DNA from: Aureimonas altamirensis
Lineage (GTDB): Bacteria; Pseudomonadota; Alphaproteobacteria; Rhizobiales; Rhizobiaceae
DNA: 64,000 bases
Direction of reading: 5' to 3'
Assembly: GCF_001463885.1 (NCBI RefSeq)
Contig: NZ_BBWQ01000001.1
Location: forward strand, 248,001-312,000
In this document: one piece after another, positions 9,309-17,993 of the stretch
Position numbering within the stretch: position 1 is the stretch's first letter
Layout: every line of letters starts with the position of its first letter
Position numbers and translations under genes: made by a program
Notes under the pieces: model-generated
The model's input: the letters and a program-made list of their open reading frames with translations, nothing else
The model's database searches: none
What the model was told of the DNA's origin: nothing

Positions 9309-10238
9309 TTGAATCTCTACCTGCCCATTGCTGAAATCTCCGTCAATGCCCTCATTTTGATCGGCATGGGCGCAGCCGTAGGCTTTCTGTCCGGCCTGTT
9401 CGGCGTGGGCGGCGGCTTTCTGATCACGCCGCTCCTGATCTTCTACAACATTCCTCCCGCCATCGCCGTGGCCACCGGCGCCAACCAGGTGATCGCCTCG
9501 TCCTTTTCCGGCGCATTGGCGCACTACAAGCGCGGCACGGTCGATATCAAGCTGGGTTTGATGCTTTTGATCGGCGGTGCGGCCGGCTCGGTCGTCGGCG
9601 TCTGGCTGTTCACGCTGCTGCGGCGCCTCGGTCAGCTCGATCTTGCCGTATCGCTGCTCTACGTCGTCATGCTGGGTACGGTCGGCGGCCTGATGCTGGT
9701 GGAGAGCGTGCAGGCGATGCTGCGTGTCCACAAGGGCGGTTCGGGAGAAGTCCGGCACGCCTCGCACCACAACTGGGTGCAGAGGATGCCGCTGAAGATG
9801 CGGTTCAAGCGCTCCAAGCTCTACGTCTCGGTCATCCCGGTTCTGGGCATCGGTTTCGTCATCGGCGTGCTTGCCTCGATCATGGGCGTCGGCGGCGGCT
9901 TCATCATGGTGCCGGCGATGATCTACCTTCTGCGCGTGCCGACCAGCGTGGTCGTCGGCACATCGCTCATGCAGATCATGTTTACCGCCGCCGTGACGAC
10001 CGTCCTGCAGGCCGCGACAAACCAGACGATCGATATCATGCTGGGCTTCCTGCTGATGGTCGGCGGCGTCGTCGGCGCCCAATTCGGGGTCGAGGCGGGC
10101 CGCAAGCTGCGCGGCGACCAGTTGCGCGCGCTGCTGGCGCTGCTGGTCATCGCGGTGGCCGGCCGCCTGCTGGTCGAGCTCGTCGTCACCCCGGCCGAGC
10201 TGTATTCCATCAGCCTGCCGAGCGGGGTGCGGGAATGA
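9309..10238 (+). CDS. sulfite exporter TauE/SafE family permease
   Basis: The 309-residue protein has about eight hydrophobic segments in two related halves, each beginning with the TauE/SafE signature glycine run: GFLSGLFGVGGGFLITPLLI near residues 23-43 and IGVLASIMGVGGGFIMVPAM near 190-210. The family moves sulfite, sulfonates or other organic anions across the inner membrane; the substrate here is not shown. The start is a TTG at 9309 with GGGGG upstream. Its stop overlaps the start of the next gene in an ATGA, so it is translationally coupled to the TIGR02186 gene, a pairing widespread in alphaproteobacteria. Confidence 0.88.
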   Translation: MNLYLPIAEISVNALILIGMGAAVGFLSGLFGVGGGFLITPLLIFYNIPPAIAVATGANQVIASSFSGALAHYKRGTVDIKLGLMLLIGGAAGSVVGVWLFTLLRRLGQLDLAVSLLYVVMLGTVGGLMLVESVQAMLRVHKGGSGEVRHASHHNWVQRMPLKMRFKRSKLYVSVIPVLGIGFVIGVLASIMGVGGGFIMVPAMIYLLRVPTSVVVGTSLMQIMFTAAVTTVLQAATNQTIDIMLGFLLMVGGVVGAQFGVEAGRKLRGDQLRALLALLVIAVAGRLLVELVVTPAELYSISLPSGVRE

Positions 10239-11014
10239 GGGCGATCCTTGCCGCATTGGCCATGCTTCTTGCGGCGGCCGCACCCGCCGCCGCGCAATCG
10301 GCGGCGGAGGGGTTCGAGATCGGCCTGTCGACCGACACGATCACCGTCGGCACCAATTTCGGCGGATCTCGGCTGGTGGTCTTCGGCGCGCTCGACAATG
10401 CCGATACACGGGTGCTGCGGCAGGGCCGCTACGACATCGTCGTCGTGCTGGAAGGGCCAAGGCGCAACGTGGTGGTGCGCCAGCGCGACCGCGTCTTCGG
10501 CATCTGGATCAACCGCGGCTCCGAGCGGTTCGACAATCTGCCGCAATCCTACGCGCTGTCATCCAGCCGGCCGCTGCGCGATACGGCCGCCGCTGCCGTG
10601 CTGCAGCAGCTTAATATCGGGCCGCGCAACGAAGTTCTGCGGGCCCAGCGCAGCACCGACGACACGACCGCCGAAGCCGACGACTATGCCAACGCCATGC
10701 TGCGCCTGAAAGAGCAGAGCCGGCTTTACTCCGTTTCGTTCGGCACGATCGAATTCGTCAGCCAGACCCTGTTCCGCGCAACGCTCGTGCTGCCGCCGGA
10801 CCTGCCCGTGGGGCGGCATCTGGTGCGCGCCTACCTGTTCCGCGAGGGGCATTTCATCCGAGAGCGGAGCGAAGAGCTCTGGGTGCGAAAGACGGGCCTT
10901 GAAAACGAAGTCTCGACCTTCGCCGCCAATTACGGCGCGCTTTATGGATTGCTGGCCGTGGCGCTGGCCGTTGCGACCGGCTGGTTCGGCCGCGTCCTCT
11001 TCAAGCGGGACTGA
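10235..11014 (+). CDS. TIGR02186 family protein, exported and C-terminally membrane-anchored
   Basis: The 259-residue product has a signal peptide (MRAILAALAMLLAAAAPAAAQS), a mostly beta-rich periplasmic part of about 210 residues, and one C-terminal membrane segment (YGALYGLLAVALAVATGWFG). Sequence and context match TIGR02186, a family of unknown function encoded immediately after a TauE/SafE permease in many alphaproteobacteria. The four-base ATGA overlap with the permease gene suggests the two proteins work together, perhaps as a periplasmic partner of the exporter. No enzymatic motif is visible. Confidence 0.8.
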   Translation: MRAILAALAMLLAAAAPAAAQSAAEGFEIGLSTDTITVGTNFGGSRLVVFGALDNADTRVLRQGRYDIVVVLEGPRRNVVVRQRDRVFGIWINRGSERFDNLPQSYALSSSRPLRDTAAAAVLQQLNIGPRNEVLRAQRSTDDTTAEADDYANAMLRLKEQSRLYSVSFGTIEFVSQTLFRATLVLPPDLPVGRHLVRAYLFREGHFIRERSEELWVRKTGLENEVSTFAANYGALYGLLAVALAVATGWFGRVLFKRD

Positions 11015-11017
11015 GCT

Positions 11018-11734
11018 CTAGCGACAGAGCGCGGAGAAGGAGATCGGGAATATGCCGGACAGGCCGACCACGTAGGCCTTGCCGCGCTCTGCCGCAAACA
11101 TGCCGGCAAAGGCATGGCCCAGCACGTTCATTCCCCCCGTCGTTACACCGAAGGAGGGCATGATCATGCGTCGTCCATCGGTGGCAAAGCAGGCCGAACG
11201 TACCGAGCGTCCGCGCGACGCCACCTTGGCCACGGGATGCAGATGCCCCGCGATCTCGCCTGCGCCGGCGGCAATGCCCGGCTCGTGGCGGAAGTGCAGC
11301 CCCGCCACATGGGCGACACTCAGCGTCCGGCCGCCCACAAAGGCCGGCGGCTCCGGGTCGTGATTGCCGGTGATCCAGGTCCAGTCGCGCCCGGACATCA
11401 ATGCCAGAAGCTGCTGCCGGAAAGGCGCGGGCATGTAGGCCGCGCCATGCGTATCGTGGAAGCTGTCGCCCAGCGAAACCACGTGCGACGGCTCGTATCG
11501 CGCGATCACGCCTTCCAGAAGGGCAAGCGTGGCCGCCGTGTCGTAGGGTGGCAGCATCATGCCGCGCCGCGCAAAGGCAGCGCCCTTTTCGAGATGCAGG
11601 TCGGACACCACCAATAGCCGATGCGCCGGCACATAGAGCGCGCCCGTCGGGTCGCAGACGAGGCGCTCGCCATTCACCTCCGCCTCGGTGCCCGGTTGCT
11701 CCGCCAGCCTGAAACGGCGCTGGATCATATTCAT
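11018..11734 (-). CDS. pdeM: ligase-associated DNA damage response endonuclease PdeM (metallophosphoesterase)
   Basis: The 238-residue protein has the calcineurin-like phosphoesterase metal motifs in order: VVSDLHLEKGAAFA, SLGDSFHD, ITGNHDPE and AGHLHPVA. This is the MPE/PdeM nuclease family, Mn-dependent DNA nucleases encoded with an Lhr-type helicase, an MBL-fold exonuclease and an ATP-dependent DNA ligase in many proteobacteria. The gene follows the helicase gene on the same strand, as is normal. The start is uncertain: MNMIQRRF at 11734 is preferred for length and alignment, but MIQRRF at 11728 or MVNATNAN at 11779 are possible, and none has a strong ribosome binding site. The closing TAG lies almost against the stop of the convergent TIGR02186 gene. 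Confidence 0.9.
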   Translation of the reverse strand: MNMIQRRFRLAEQPGTEAEVNGERLVCDPTGALYVPAHRLLVVSDLHLEKGAAFARRGMMLPPYDTAATLALLEGVIARYEPSHVVSLGDSFHDTHGAAYMPAPFRQQLLALMSGRDWTWITGNHDPEPPAFVGGRTLSVAHVAGLHFRHEPGIAAGAGEIAGHLHPVAKVASRGRSVRSACFATDGRRMIMPSFGVTTGGMNVLGHAFAGMFAAERGKAYVVGLSGIFPISFSALCR

Positions 11735-11814
11735 CGACAAGGCCCGTGCATGGTGATTCGCATTCGTTGCGTTAACCATACCGGATTTGCGGCTCAAGTG
11801 AGGGCGGGCGCGCG

Positions 11815-14337
11815 TCACCCGAGTGCCTGTGCCACGAGCTCGGCCTCCACGACCTCGCGCAGGACTTCGTCCCGTGCTTCGCCCTCGACGCGCTCGCGGC
11901 CGATCTCCAGCATGATCGGCACGGCCAGCGGCGATATCTGGTCCAGGTCGCGGTGCACGATATGGTGGCGGATGCGGCCCAGGAGGTCCGAGACGCGGCG
12001 CACGTCGAGCAGGCCGGTGGCCGCGTCCTCCCAGGTCGCGCGCAGCAGGATATGGTCCGGCTCGTGGCCGCGCAGCACGTCGTAGATGAGGTCGGCCGAA
12101 ACGGTAACCTGCCGCCCCGTCTTTTCCGTGCCGGTTTGCCGGCGGTGGATAAGCCCGGAAATTTCGGCGCACTGGCGGAAGGTGCGCTTGAGCAGCCAGG
12201 AATCGGCCATCCAGTCTTCGAGGTCGTCGCCGAGCATGTCCTCGTCGAAGAGGTCGGCCAGATCCAACCGGCCGCTGCGGATCATCTGGCCCATGTCGGC
12301 GGCGCCCCAGATCGACAGCGAATAATCGGTGGCGACGAAGCCCAGCGGCTTGGCGCGGGCGCGTTCCAGGCGCCGTGTCAGGAGCATGCCGAGCGTCTGG
12401 TGGGCAAGCCGCCCCTCGAACGGATAGGCGACAAGGTAAAAGCGGTTGCCGTTGGGAAAGGTCTCGATCAGCAGATCGTCCGGGCCGGGTATGAGGGACT
12501 TGGTCTTCTGGATTTCCAGCCAGGAGGACACTTGTTCCGGCAAGGCGCGCCAGCGCGCGGGATCGGCCAGCATCTCGCGCACGCGGGCGGCAAGGAAAGT
12601 GGTGAGCGGAAACTTGGAGCCGCCATAATAGGGTATCTTGGCTTCCTCGCCGTCGGGCGCCCTGGTGACGAGGCATTCCATCTCGTGGATACCCTCGAAG
12701 CGCAGCACCGTGCCGGCGAACAGGAACGTGTCGCCGGGCGACAGCGTCTCCAGGAAGTTTTCCTCAATCTGGCCCAGCACCGGCCCGCCGCGCGCGATGG
12801 CGGCGCGCGTGCGGCGCTTGATGACGCGCACTTTCAGGTTGTTGGCCTCGATGATCGTACCGGCGTTCAGGCGGTAATCCTGCGCGACGCGCGGATGCGT
12901 GATGCGCCAGGTGCCGTCCTCCGTCTGGCGGATGCGCGCATAGCGGTCGTACACCTTGAGCGCATAGCCGCCGGTTGCCACGAAATCCACGACACGGTCG
13001 AACGTCTCCCGGTCCAGCGAGGCATAGGGGGCTGCGCTGCGCACCTCCTCGAACAGGTCGTCCGCCAGAAAGGGCGCCGCAACGGCCATGCCCAGGACAT
13101 GCTGCGCCAGAACGTCCAGCGCGCCGCTTCGCAGCGGCGGGGTGTCCTGGTCTCCCAGATAGTTGGCATCCAGCGCGGCCTGGCACTCCATGACCTCGAA
13201 CCGGTTGGCCGGCACCAGGATGGCGCGCGACGGTTCGTCCATACGGTGGTTCGCGCGGCCGATGCGCTGGGCCAGACGGCTGGCACCCTTGGGCGCGCCG
13301 ACATGGATGACGAGGTCGACATCGCCCCAGTCGATCCCGAGATCGAGCGTCGATGTGGCCACCACGGCGCGCAGCTGGTTGGCTGCCATGGCGCTTTCCA
13401 CCTTGCGGCGCTGCTGCACGTCCAGCGAGCCGTGATGCAGCGCGATCGGCAGCGTTTCCTCGTTGATGCGCCAGAGATCCTGGAACAGGAGCTCGGCCTG
13501 GCTGCGCGTATTGACGAAAAGCAGCGTCGTCTTGTGCCGCCGCACGGCTTCGTAGATTTCGGGAATGGCGTAGCGCGCGCGGTGGCCCTGCCAGGGAATG
13601 CGCGTTTCGGATTGCAGGATCGTGATCTGCGGCCGCGCACCGCCCGCAACGGTGATGAGGTCGGCCATCGGCGCTTCGCTGCCGGGCCGCTGGCCGACGA
13701 GCCAGCTTTGCAGTTCGGCCGGTTCGGAAACGGTAGCTGAAAGCCCGATCGTCTGCAGGTCGGGACGCAGCTTGCGCAGCCGCGCCAGGCCCAGCGCCAG
13801 TAGATGGCCGCGCTTGGATGTCACGAGCGAGTGCAGCTCGTCGAAGATCACCATCTTCAAATCGGAAAAGAAGGCGTCCGCATCCTTGGAGGCGATCAGC
13901 AGCGCCAGTTGCTCCGGCGTCGTCAGGAGTATGTCCGGCGGACGCAGCTTCTGGCGTTGGCGGCGGTGCTGGCTGGTATCGCCGGTCCGCGTCTCGATCT
14001 CGATCCTCAGGCCCATCTCGTCCACCGGGGCAGCCAGGTTGCGCTGGATGTCGGTGGCGAGCGCCTTGAGGGGTGAAATGTAGAGCGTGTGTATGCCGGG
14101 CGCGCGGGTGCCGGGCTTGCGGGCCGTGCGGCGCGACAGATCCACAAGCGACGGCAGAAAGCCGGCCAGCGTCTTGCCGGCTCCGGTGGGTGCGATCAGC
14201 AGCACGGAGCGCCCGTTTTCGGCCAGGCCGAGAAGGTCGAGCTGGTGGGGACGCGGCGTCCAGCCCTTGCCGGCAAACCATGCGCGGATTGTTTCGGGCA
14301 GGCGCAGGCCGGAATCGTGGGTGGAGTGTATCGTCAC
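11815..14337 (-). CDS. ligase-associated DNA damage response DEXH-box helicase (Lhr-Core type)
   Basis: The 840-residue superfamily 2 helicase shows Walker A in LIAPTGAGKTLAGFLPSL, the DEXH motif as MVIFDELHSLV, motif III as GLSATVSE and motif VI as LAQRIGRANHRM. The length (about 840 rather than about 1500) and neighbour identify the Lhr-Core form: two RecA domains, a winged helix and the Lhr beta-barrel, without the C-terminal extension of full Lhr. Lhr-Core enzymes are ATP-dependent 3'-to-5' translocases that unwind DNA:RNA hybrids or tailed duplexes. With pdeM downstream and the exonuclease gene at 16116 it belongs to a DNA repair set usually including an ATP-dependent ligase. The helicase and pdeM appear to form one leftward unit. 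Confidence 0.92.
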   Translation of the reverse strand: MTIHSTHDSGLRLPETIRAWFAGKGWTPRPHQLDLLGLAENGRSVLLIAPTGAGKTLAGFLPSLVDLSRRTARKPGTRAPGIHTLYISPLKALATDIQRNLAAPVDEMGLRIEIETRTGDTSQHRRQRQKLRPPDILLTTPEQLALLIASKDADAFFSDLKMVIFDELHSLVTSKRGHLLALGLARLRKLRPDLQTIGLSATVSEPAELQSWLVGQRPGSEAPMADLITVAGGARPQITILQSETRIPWQGHRARYAIPEIYEAVRRHKTTLLFVNTRSQAELLFQDLWRINEETLPIALHHGSLDVQQRRKVESAMAANQLRAVVATSTLDLGIDWGDVDLVIHVGAPKGASRLAQRIGRANHRMDEPSRAILVPANRFEVMECQAALDANYLGDQDTPPLRSGALDVLAQHVLGMAVAAPFLADDLFEEVRSAAPYASLDRETFDRVVDFVATGGYALKVYDRYARIRQTEDGTWRITHPRVAQDYRLNAGTIIEANNLKVRVIKRRTRAAIARGGPVLGQIEENFLETLSPGDTFLFAGTVLRFEGIHEMECLVTRAPDGEEAKIPYYGGSKFPLTTFLAARVREMLADPARWRALPEQVSSWLEIQKTKSLIPGPDDLLIETFPNGNRFYLVAYPFEGRLAHQTLGMLLTRRLERARAKPLGFVATDYSLSIWGAADMGQMIRSGRLDLADLFDEDMLGDDLEDWMADSWLLKRTFRQCAEISGLIHRRQTGTEKTGRQVTVSADLIYDVLRGHEPDHILLRATWEDAATGLLDVRRVSDLLGRIRHHIVHRDLDQISPLAVPIMLEIGRERVEGEARDEVLREVVEAELVAQALG

Positions 14338-14373
14338 CGCCTCAAGATAGGATCGGGCAGCGAAACCGCCAAG

Positions 14374-15048
14374 TCAGGTAGCGAGGTATCGATCGGTTCG
14401 GTGGTTGATCGCCAGGAAGGCGTTCAGCACGATGGCGCCCAGGACCGAATAGGCGATGGCCCTCGGCGATATGACGGCGAAAGACGTGGCCAGGACCAAA
14501 AGGTCGGTCGCCATCTGCGTGATGCCGGCGCGCCACCCCAGCCTGTCCTGAAGATAGACAGCAAGGATGCCGACGCCGCCCGCGCTGGCGCGATGGCGAA
14601 AAAGCGCCAGAAGCCCGAAGCCGACGAGGAGTCCGCCAAGGCAGGCGCCCAGCAGCGGCTGGATATGGTCGAAGCGCAGATAGGACGGCGCAACGGCCGT
14701 CATCAGCGACAGAAGCGCCACGCCGCAGGCCGTCTTGATGGTGAAGGCCCGGCCCATGCGGCCGACGGCGAGTGCGTAGAAGGGAAGATTGACCAGAAAG
14801 AACACCAGGCCGTAATTCCAGCCGCCGGCATAATGGATGACGAAGGCCAGCCCAGCCGTGCCGCCCGTCAGGAAACCGAGTGCGCCCAGCATCGACAGGC
14901 CAAGCGCGGTCAGCACCGTCCCCGCCAGGATGCCGCATGCGTCTTCCCATATCGTGTGCCGGGTGGGTGTCGCGCTCCAGTTGCCGAAGCGGTGGGCCCG
15001 CTGCGCTTCCTGAATGTCAGGCGGACGATCGGTATCCAGCGTCGCCAT
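14374..15048 (-). CDS. YitT family membrane protein
   Basis: The 224-residue protein starts at MATLDTDRPPDIQ (AGGTGGAG ribosome binding site); a longer reading to 15102 is not supported. It has about five to six hydrophobic segments. The first pair (ILAGTVLTALGLSMLGALG, then LTGGTAGLAFVIHYAGG) carries the YitT family pattern of a 'GGxxGxA' turn followed by 'FFLVNLPFYALA'. It is about 60 residues shorter than YitT proteins that carry a C-terminal DUF2179 domain, so it is the membrane domain alone. The function is unknown. It sits in front of the helicase gene on the same strand, possibly by chance. Confidence 0.82.
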   Translation of the reverse strand: MATLDTDRPPDIQEAQRAHRFGNWSATPTRHTIWEDACGILAGTVLTALGLSMLGALGFLTGGTAGLAFVIHYAGGWNYGLVFFLVNLPFYALAVGRMGRAFTIKTACGVALLSLMTAVAPSYLRFDHIQPLLGACLGGLLVGFGLLALFRHRASAGGVGILAVYLQDRLGWRAGITQMATDLLVLATSFAVISPRAIAYSVLGAIVLNAFLAINHRTDRYLAT

Positions 15049-15111
15049 GCTCCACCTTTTCGCAAGTGCGAAGAGATTATAACGCAATGCACATTTATTC
15101 AATATGACCGG

Positions 15112-16020
15112 TCAGGCGGCGGTGCAGAGATAGAGCAGGCCGTGAACGTCCGCGCCCCTGTCCTGGCGGAGGACAGTCTTGCGCGCTTCCACGGCCCGCA
15201 TCCCGGCTTTCGACAGTTCCGCTGCGACATAATCGGGCGCATGGGCGTAGCGCAGTGTCGGCTGCAGGCTGTAGCCCGTGCCCTCGCTTCCTGCCTCGAC
15301 GGAGAAGACGAAGCGGCCGCCCGCCGCCATCAGCGAGCGAACCAGACCAAAAGCCGGTGCAAGGTCGCCGACATAGATGAGAACGTCGGCAGCCGTGATG
15401 AGATCGTAGCGGCGGGCGCGGATGTCTGCCGGCGGATCGCAGAGGTCGGCCTGATACAGGCTATCGTAAATATGCTTCTGCCGCGCATGCGACAGCATCC
15501 GATCCGACAGGTCGAGCCCGTCCAGCCGGCTGGCCCGCGCGCTGATCCTTTCTCCCATGAGGCCGGTTCCGCAGCCGAGATCGAGGATCGCGCCGAGCAG
15601 GCCGGCGCCGGCCAGCATCGACTCGATCGCCTCGGGAACGCCATAGGACAGCCTTTCCACCAGCGCCGTCTCGAAACGGTCGGCATACTGGTCGAAGAGG
15701 CCGGCCACGAAGGCCGGCGGCGGGCTGTCGGGAACGGGCGCGTGGCCGAGTGCGGCGAGCTTCAGCCCTGCGCCATAGACATCCTCCACCCCATCGGACA
15801 CCAGCTCCCGATAGATGTCGGCGGCGGCATCGTGCTGCCCGGCACTTTCCAGATATTCACCGAGGCGAAGCCGGCCCAGCGGCCAGCGGGGCGCCAGCTC
15901 GAGCGCCTGGCGCATCAACTCCATCGCTGCCTGGACATCGCCTGACTGCGCGTAATGTTCTGCATATTCGGCACGGCGGTCGGCGCGCGCGTCGCCGGAG
16001 CGATGACGGTGTTGGAACAC
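15112..16020 (-). CDS. class I SAM-dependent methyltransferase with N-terminal TPR-like region
   Basis: Residues about 15-85 of this 302-residue protein contain TPR-like helices (AEHYAQSGDVQAAMELMRQA and YLESAGQHDAAADIYRELV). From about residue 130 there is a Rossmann methyltransferase fold with SAM-binding motif I (ILDLGCGTGLMGERIS), the acidic motif II (LDGLDLSDRML) and motif IV (YDLITAADVLIYVGD). TPR-methyltransferase fusions of this type are common in alphaproteobacteria; the substrate is not known. The likely start is a GTG at 16020 with no clear ribosome binding site, so the N-terminus may be shorter. The promoter lies in the 95-bp gap shared with the divergent exonuclease gene. Confidence 0.82.
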   Translation of the reverse strand: MFQHRHRSGDARADRRAEYAEHYAQSGDVQAAMELMRQALELAPRWPLGRLRLGEYLESAGQHDAAADIYRELVSDGVEDVYGAGLKLAALGHAPVPDSPPPAFVAGLFDQYADRFETALVERLSYGVPEAIESMLAGAGLLGAILDLGCGTGLMGERISARASRLDGLDLSDRMLSHARQKHIYDSLYQADLCDPPADIRARRYDLITAADVLIYVGDLAPAFGLVRSLMAAGGRFVFSVEAGSEGTGYSLQPTLRYAHAPDYVAAELSKAGMRAVEARKTVLRQDRGADVHGLLYLCTAA

Positions 16021-16115
16021 GGGCTCTGTCGAAAGAATTGACGTGATGCATATGGCGTGCGCGCGCTATCCAGCGCAAGCAATTTCAGATGGTCCGATCC
16101 GAACCGGGAGTGTGC

Positions 16116-17129
16116 ATGGCGGCCTATGAGACCCTGCTGAGGCCGACGGAGGAGGGGCTGTATTGCCCACCCGGCGATTTCTATATCGATCCGGTGCGCC
16201 CCGTTGCCCGTGCGCTGGTGACGCACGGCCATGCCGACCACGCCCGACCGGGCAATGGCGCCGTGCTGGCGACGCGTCGCACGCTGGACATCATGGCGCT
16301 GCGCTACGGCGCGGACTTTACCGGCCAGCGGCAGGTGGCCGACTGGGGAACGCCGATCGCCATCGACGACGTTACCGTGACCTTCCATCCGGCCGGGCAC
16401 GTGCTCGGCTCTGCCCAGATCGCCGTGGAGCACAAGGGCACCCGCATCGTCGCTTCCGGTGATTACAAGCGGACGGCGGACGCGACCTCCGAGCCCTTCG
16501 AGCCTGTGCCGTGCGACGTGTTCATTACCGAGGCGACCTTCGGGCTGCCGGTGTTCCGCCACCCGTCCGGCCGGCACGAGATCGGTCGGCTGCTGGAATC
16601 CCTGCGGCAATTTCCGGAGCGCGCGCATGTCGTGGGTGCCTATGCACTCGGCAAGGCGCAACGCGTCATCCGCATGATCCGCGACGAAGGATACGATGCC
16701 CCCATCTACATCCATGGGGCCCTGGTGCGCCTATGCGAGTATTATGCGCAGGAAGGGATAGATCTCGGTCCGCTGTTGCCGGCCACGCTCGGCAAGGGGC
16801 AGAAGGGCGAATTTGCCGGCGCCATCGTGGTGGGCCCGCCCTCGGCTTTTGCCGACCGCTGGGCGCGGCGCTTTCCCGATCCGGTCGCCTGTTTCGCCAG
16901 CGGCTGGATGCAGGTGCGCCAGCGGGCGCGCCAGCGCGGCGTGGAACTGCCGCTGATCATCTCCGACCATTGCGACTGGGACGAGTTGACCGACACCCTG
17001 TCGGAACTGAAGCCGGACGAAACCTGGGTCACCCACGGGCGGGAGGAAGCCCTGGTGCGCTGGTGCGAGCTGCAGGGCATGCGCGCACGCCCGCTGCACC
17101 TTGTGGGCTATGAGGACGAGGGCGATTGA
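16116..17129 (+). CDS. ligase-associated DNA damage response exonuclease (MBL fold)
   Basis: The 337-residue protein is a metallo-beta-lactamase/beta-CASP-like nuclease with the metal ligands in VTHGHADHARPG (HxHxDH), a His in FHPAGHVLGSAQ, an Asp in SGDYKRTAD and a late His in SDHCDWDEL and VTHGREEAL. It matches the family encoded beside ATP-dependent DNA ligases in bacterial repair clusters. The start at 16116 (MAAYETLLRPTEE) has GGGAG seven bases upstream; the reading from 16089 is less likely. In many relatives the ligase gene follows directly. Here the 3' end instead overlaps a convergent SGNH-hydrolase gene by 22 bp, so the ligase is either elsewhere or lost. Confidence 0.9.
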   Translation: MAAYETLLRPTEEGLYCPPGDFYIDPVRPVARALVTHGHADHARPGNGAVLATRRTLDIMALRYGADFTGQRQVADWGTPIAIDDVTVTFHPAGHVLGSAQIAVEHKGTRIVASGDYKRTADATSEPFEPVPCDVFITEATFGLPVFRHPSGRHEIGRLLESLRQFPERAHVVGAYALGKAQRVIRMIRDEGYDAPIYIHGALVRLCEYYAQEGIDLGPLLPATLGKGQKGEFAGAIVVGPPSAFADRWARRFPDPVACFASGWMQVRQRARQRGVELPLIISDHCDWDELTDTLSELKPDETWVTHGREEALVRWCELQGMRARPLHLVGYEDEGD

Positions 17130-17881
17130 GAGCCGGCCGACCCGGCGGTCGGCAGATTGATGGTGGCGTGGTCCCCGATCACATAGGAAACGAGATGGCC
17201 GGCGTAGTAAGCCGACCCCTCTGCCGAGGCGTGGAACCCGTCGCGTGAAAACCCCGCCGGCTCGACGCGCGGCAGGGTGATGGACGGGATCGCCCCGCGC
17301 TCGTGGCACAGGCGCGTCCCCAGCCGGCGGAACAGATCGGCCCGCATTTCCAGGACGGCGCCGATGCCGCGCGGAAGGGCGGGTACGCGGCGCATGTCCA
17401 CCGGCGGCGACCAGACGATCCGGGCCTGCGGCCAGCGGGCCCGCAACGCGTAGAGAAGGCCGCCGAAGCCCTTCTTGAAGCGGCGCAGGCCATGGAAGTT
17501 CTTGACGTCGTTGGTGCCGACCATCAGCACGATGTGGGTGAAGGCCTCGCGGGCGATGTTGGGCACGACATAGTCGCGCAGTTCGGCCGACACCGCGCCA
17601 TTGGAGCCGATCGCACGCCAGGCGACGGTCAGGCCCGAAACGGCATGGAGGCGCTCGGCCAGCCGCACGGCCAGGCTGTCTTCCATGCGGTCGACGCCGA
17701 CGCCCGCGGCGGATGAATCGCCCAGCACCAGCAGCCGGATATGCGGGCTTTCGGCATGGGGGCCGAAATAGCCCGCCAAAGGCCCTTCCGGGGGACGCAG
17801 CCTTTCAATACGCCGGCGTATCCGGGCGCCCTGCCAGACGTAGACCGGAAACATCAGCCATGTGAGAAAGGCCTTCCACAT
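17108..17881 (-). CDS. SGNH/GDSL-family hydrolase
   Basis: The 257-residue protein shows the SGNH blocks: LLVLGDSSAAGVGVD (nucleophile Ser), the Gly of GSNGAVSAELRD, VLMVGTNDVKNF (Asn) and FSRDGFHASAEG (Asp-x-x-His). It has a hydrophobic N-terminal stretch (FLTWLMFPVYVWQGARIRRR) that probably acts as an uncleaved membrane anchor, which would place the esterase domain outside the cytoplasm. Members act as lysophospholipases, acyl esterases or polysaccharide deacylases; the substrate is unknown here. The start at MWKAFL (GGAAG upstream) is preferred over an ATG at 17911. The 3' end overlaps the convergent exonuclease gene by 22 bp. Confidence 0.85.
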   Translation of the reverse strand: MWKAFLTWLMFPVYVWQGARIRRRIERLRPPEGPLAGYFGPHAESPHIRLLVLGDSSAAGVGVDRMEDSLAVRLAERLHAVSGLTVAWRAIGSNGAVSAELRDYVVPNIAREAFTHIVLMVGTNDVKNFHGLRRFKKGFGGLLYALRARWPQARIVWSPPVDMRRVPALPRGIGAVLEMRADLFRRLGTRLCHERGAIPSITLPRVEPAGFSRDGFHASAEGSAYYAGHLVSYVIGDHATINLPTAGSAGSQSPSSS

Positions 17882-17911
17882 CGGTGACTTCCTTTTTGGA
17901 TCGATCGGCAT

Positions 17912-17938
17912 GAAAACGGGGCCGGCAAGGCCGACCCC
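17912..17938 (-). terminator. rho-independent terminator downstream of pgk
   Basis: On the minus strand, GGGGTCGGC (17938-17930) pairs with GCCGGCCCC (17926-17918) over nine positions with one G-U pair around a 3-base loop, followed by GTTTTC. It lies 56 bp after the pgk stop and before the SGNH-hydrolase gene on the same strand, so it would separate the two units. Confidence 0.5.
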
Positions 17939-17993
17939 GACAGTATAGGCTTCATTTGCGTGACGGACGCATGAAACTTCCGTCAGGCGGACA

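Noticed and set aside
12764-14281. 505-codon open frame in another frame of the helicase gene
   Set aside because: The helicase frame contains all superfamily 2 motifs; the other frame is low-complexity Arg/Ala/Gly.
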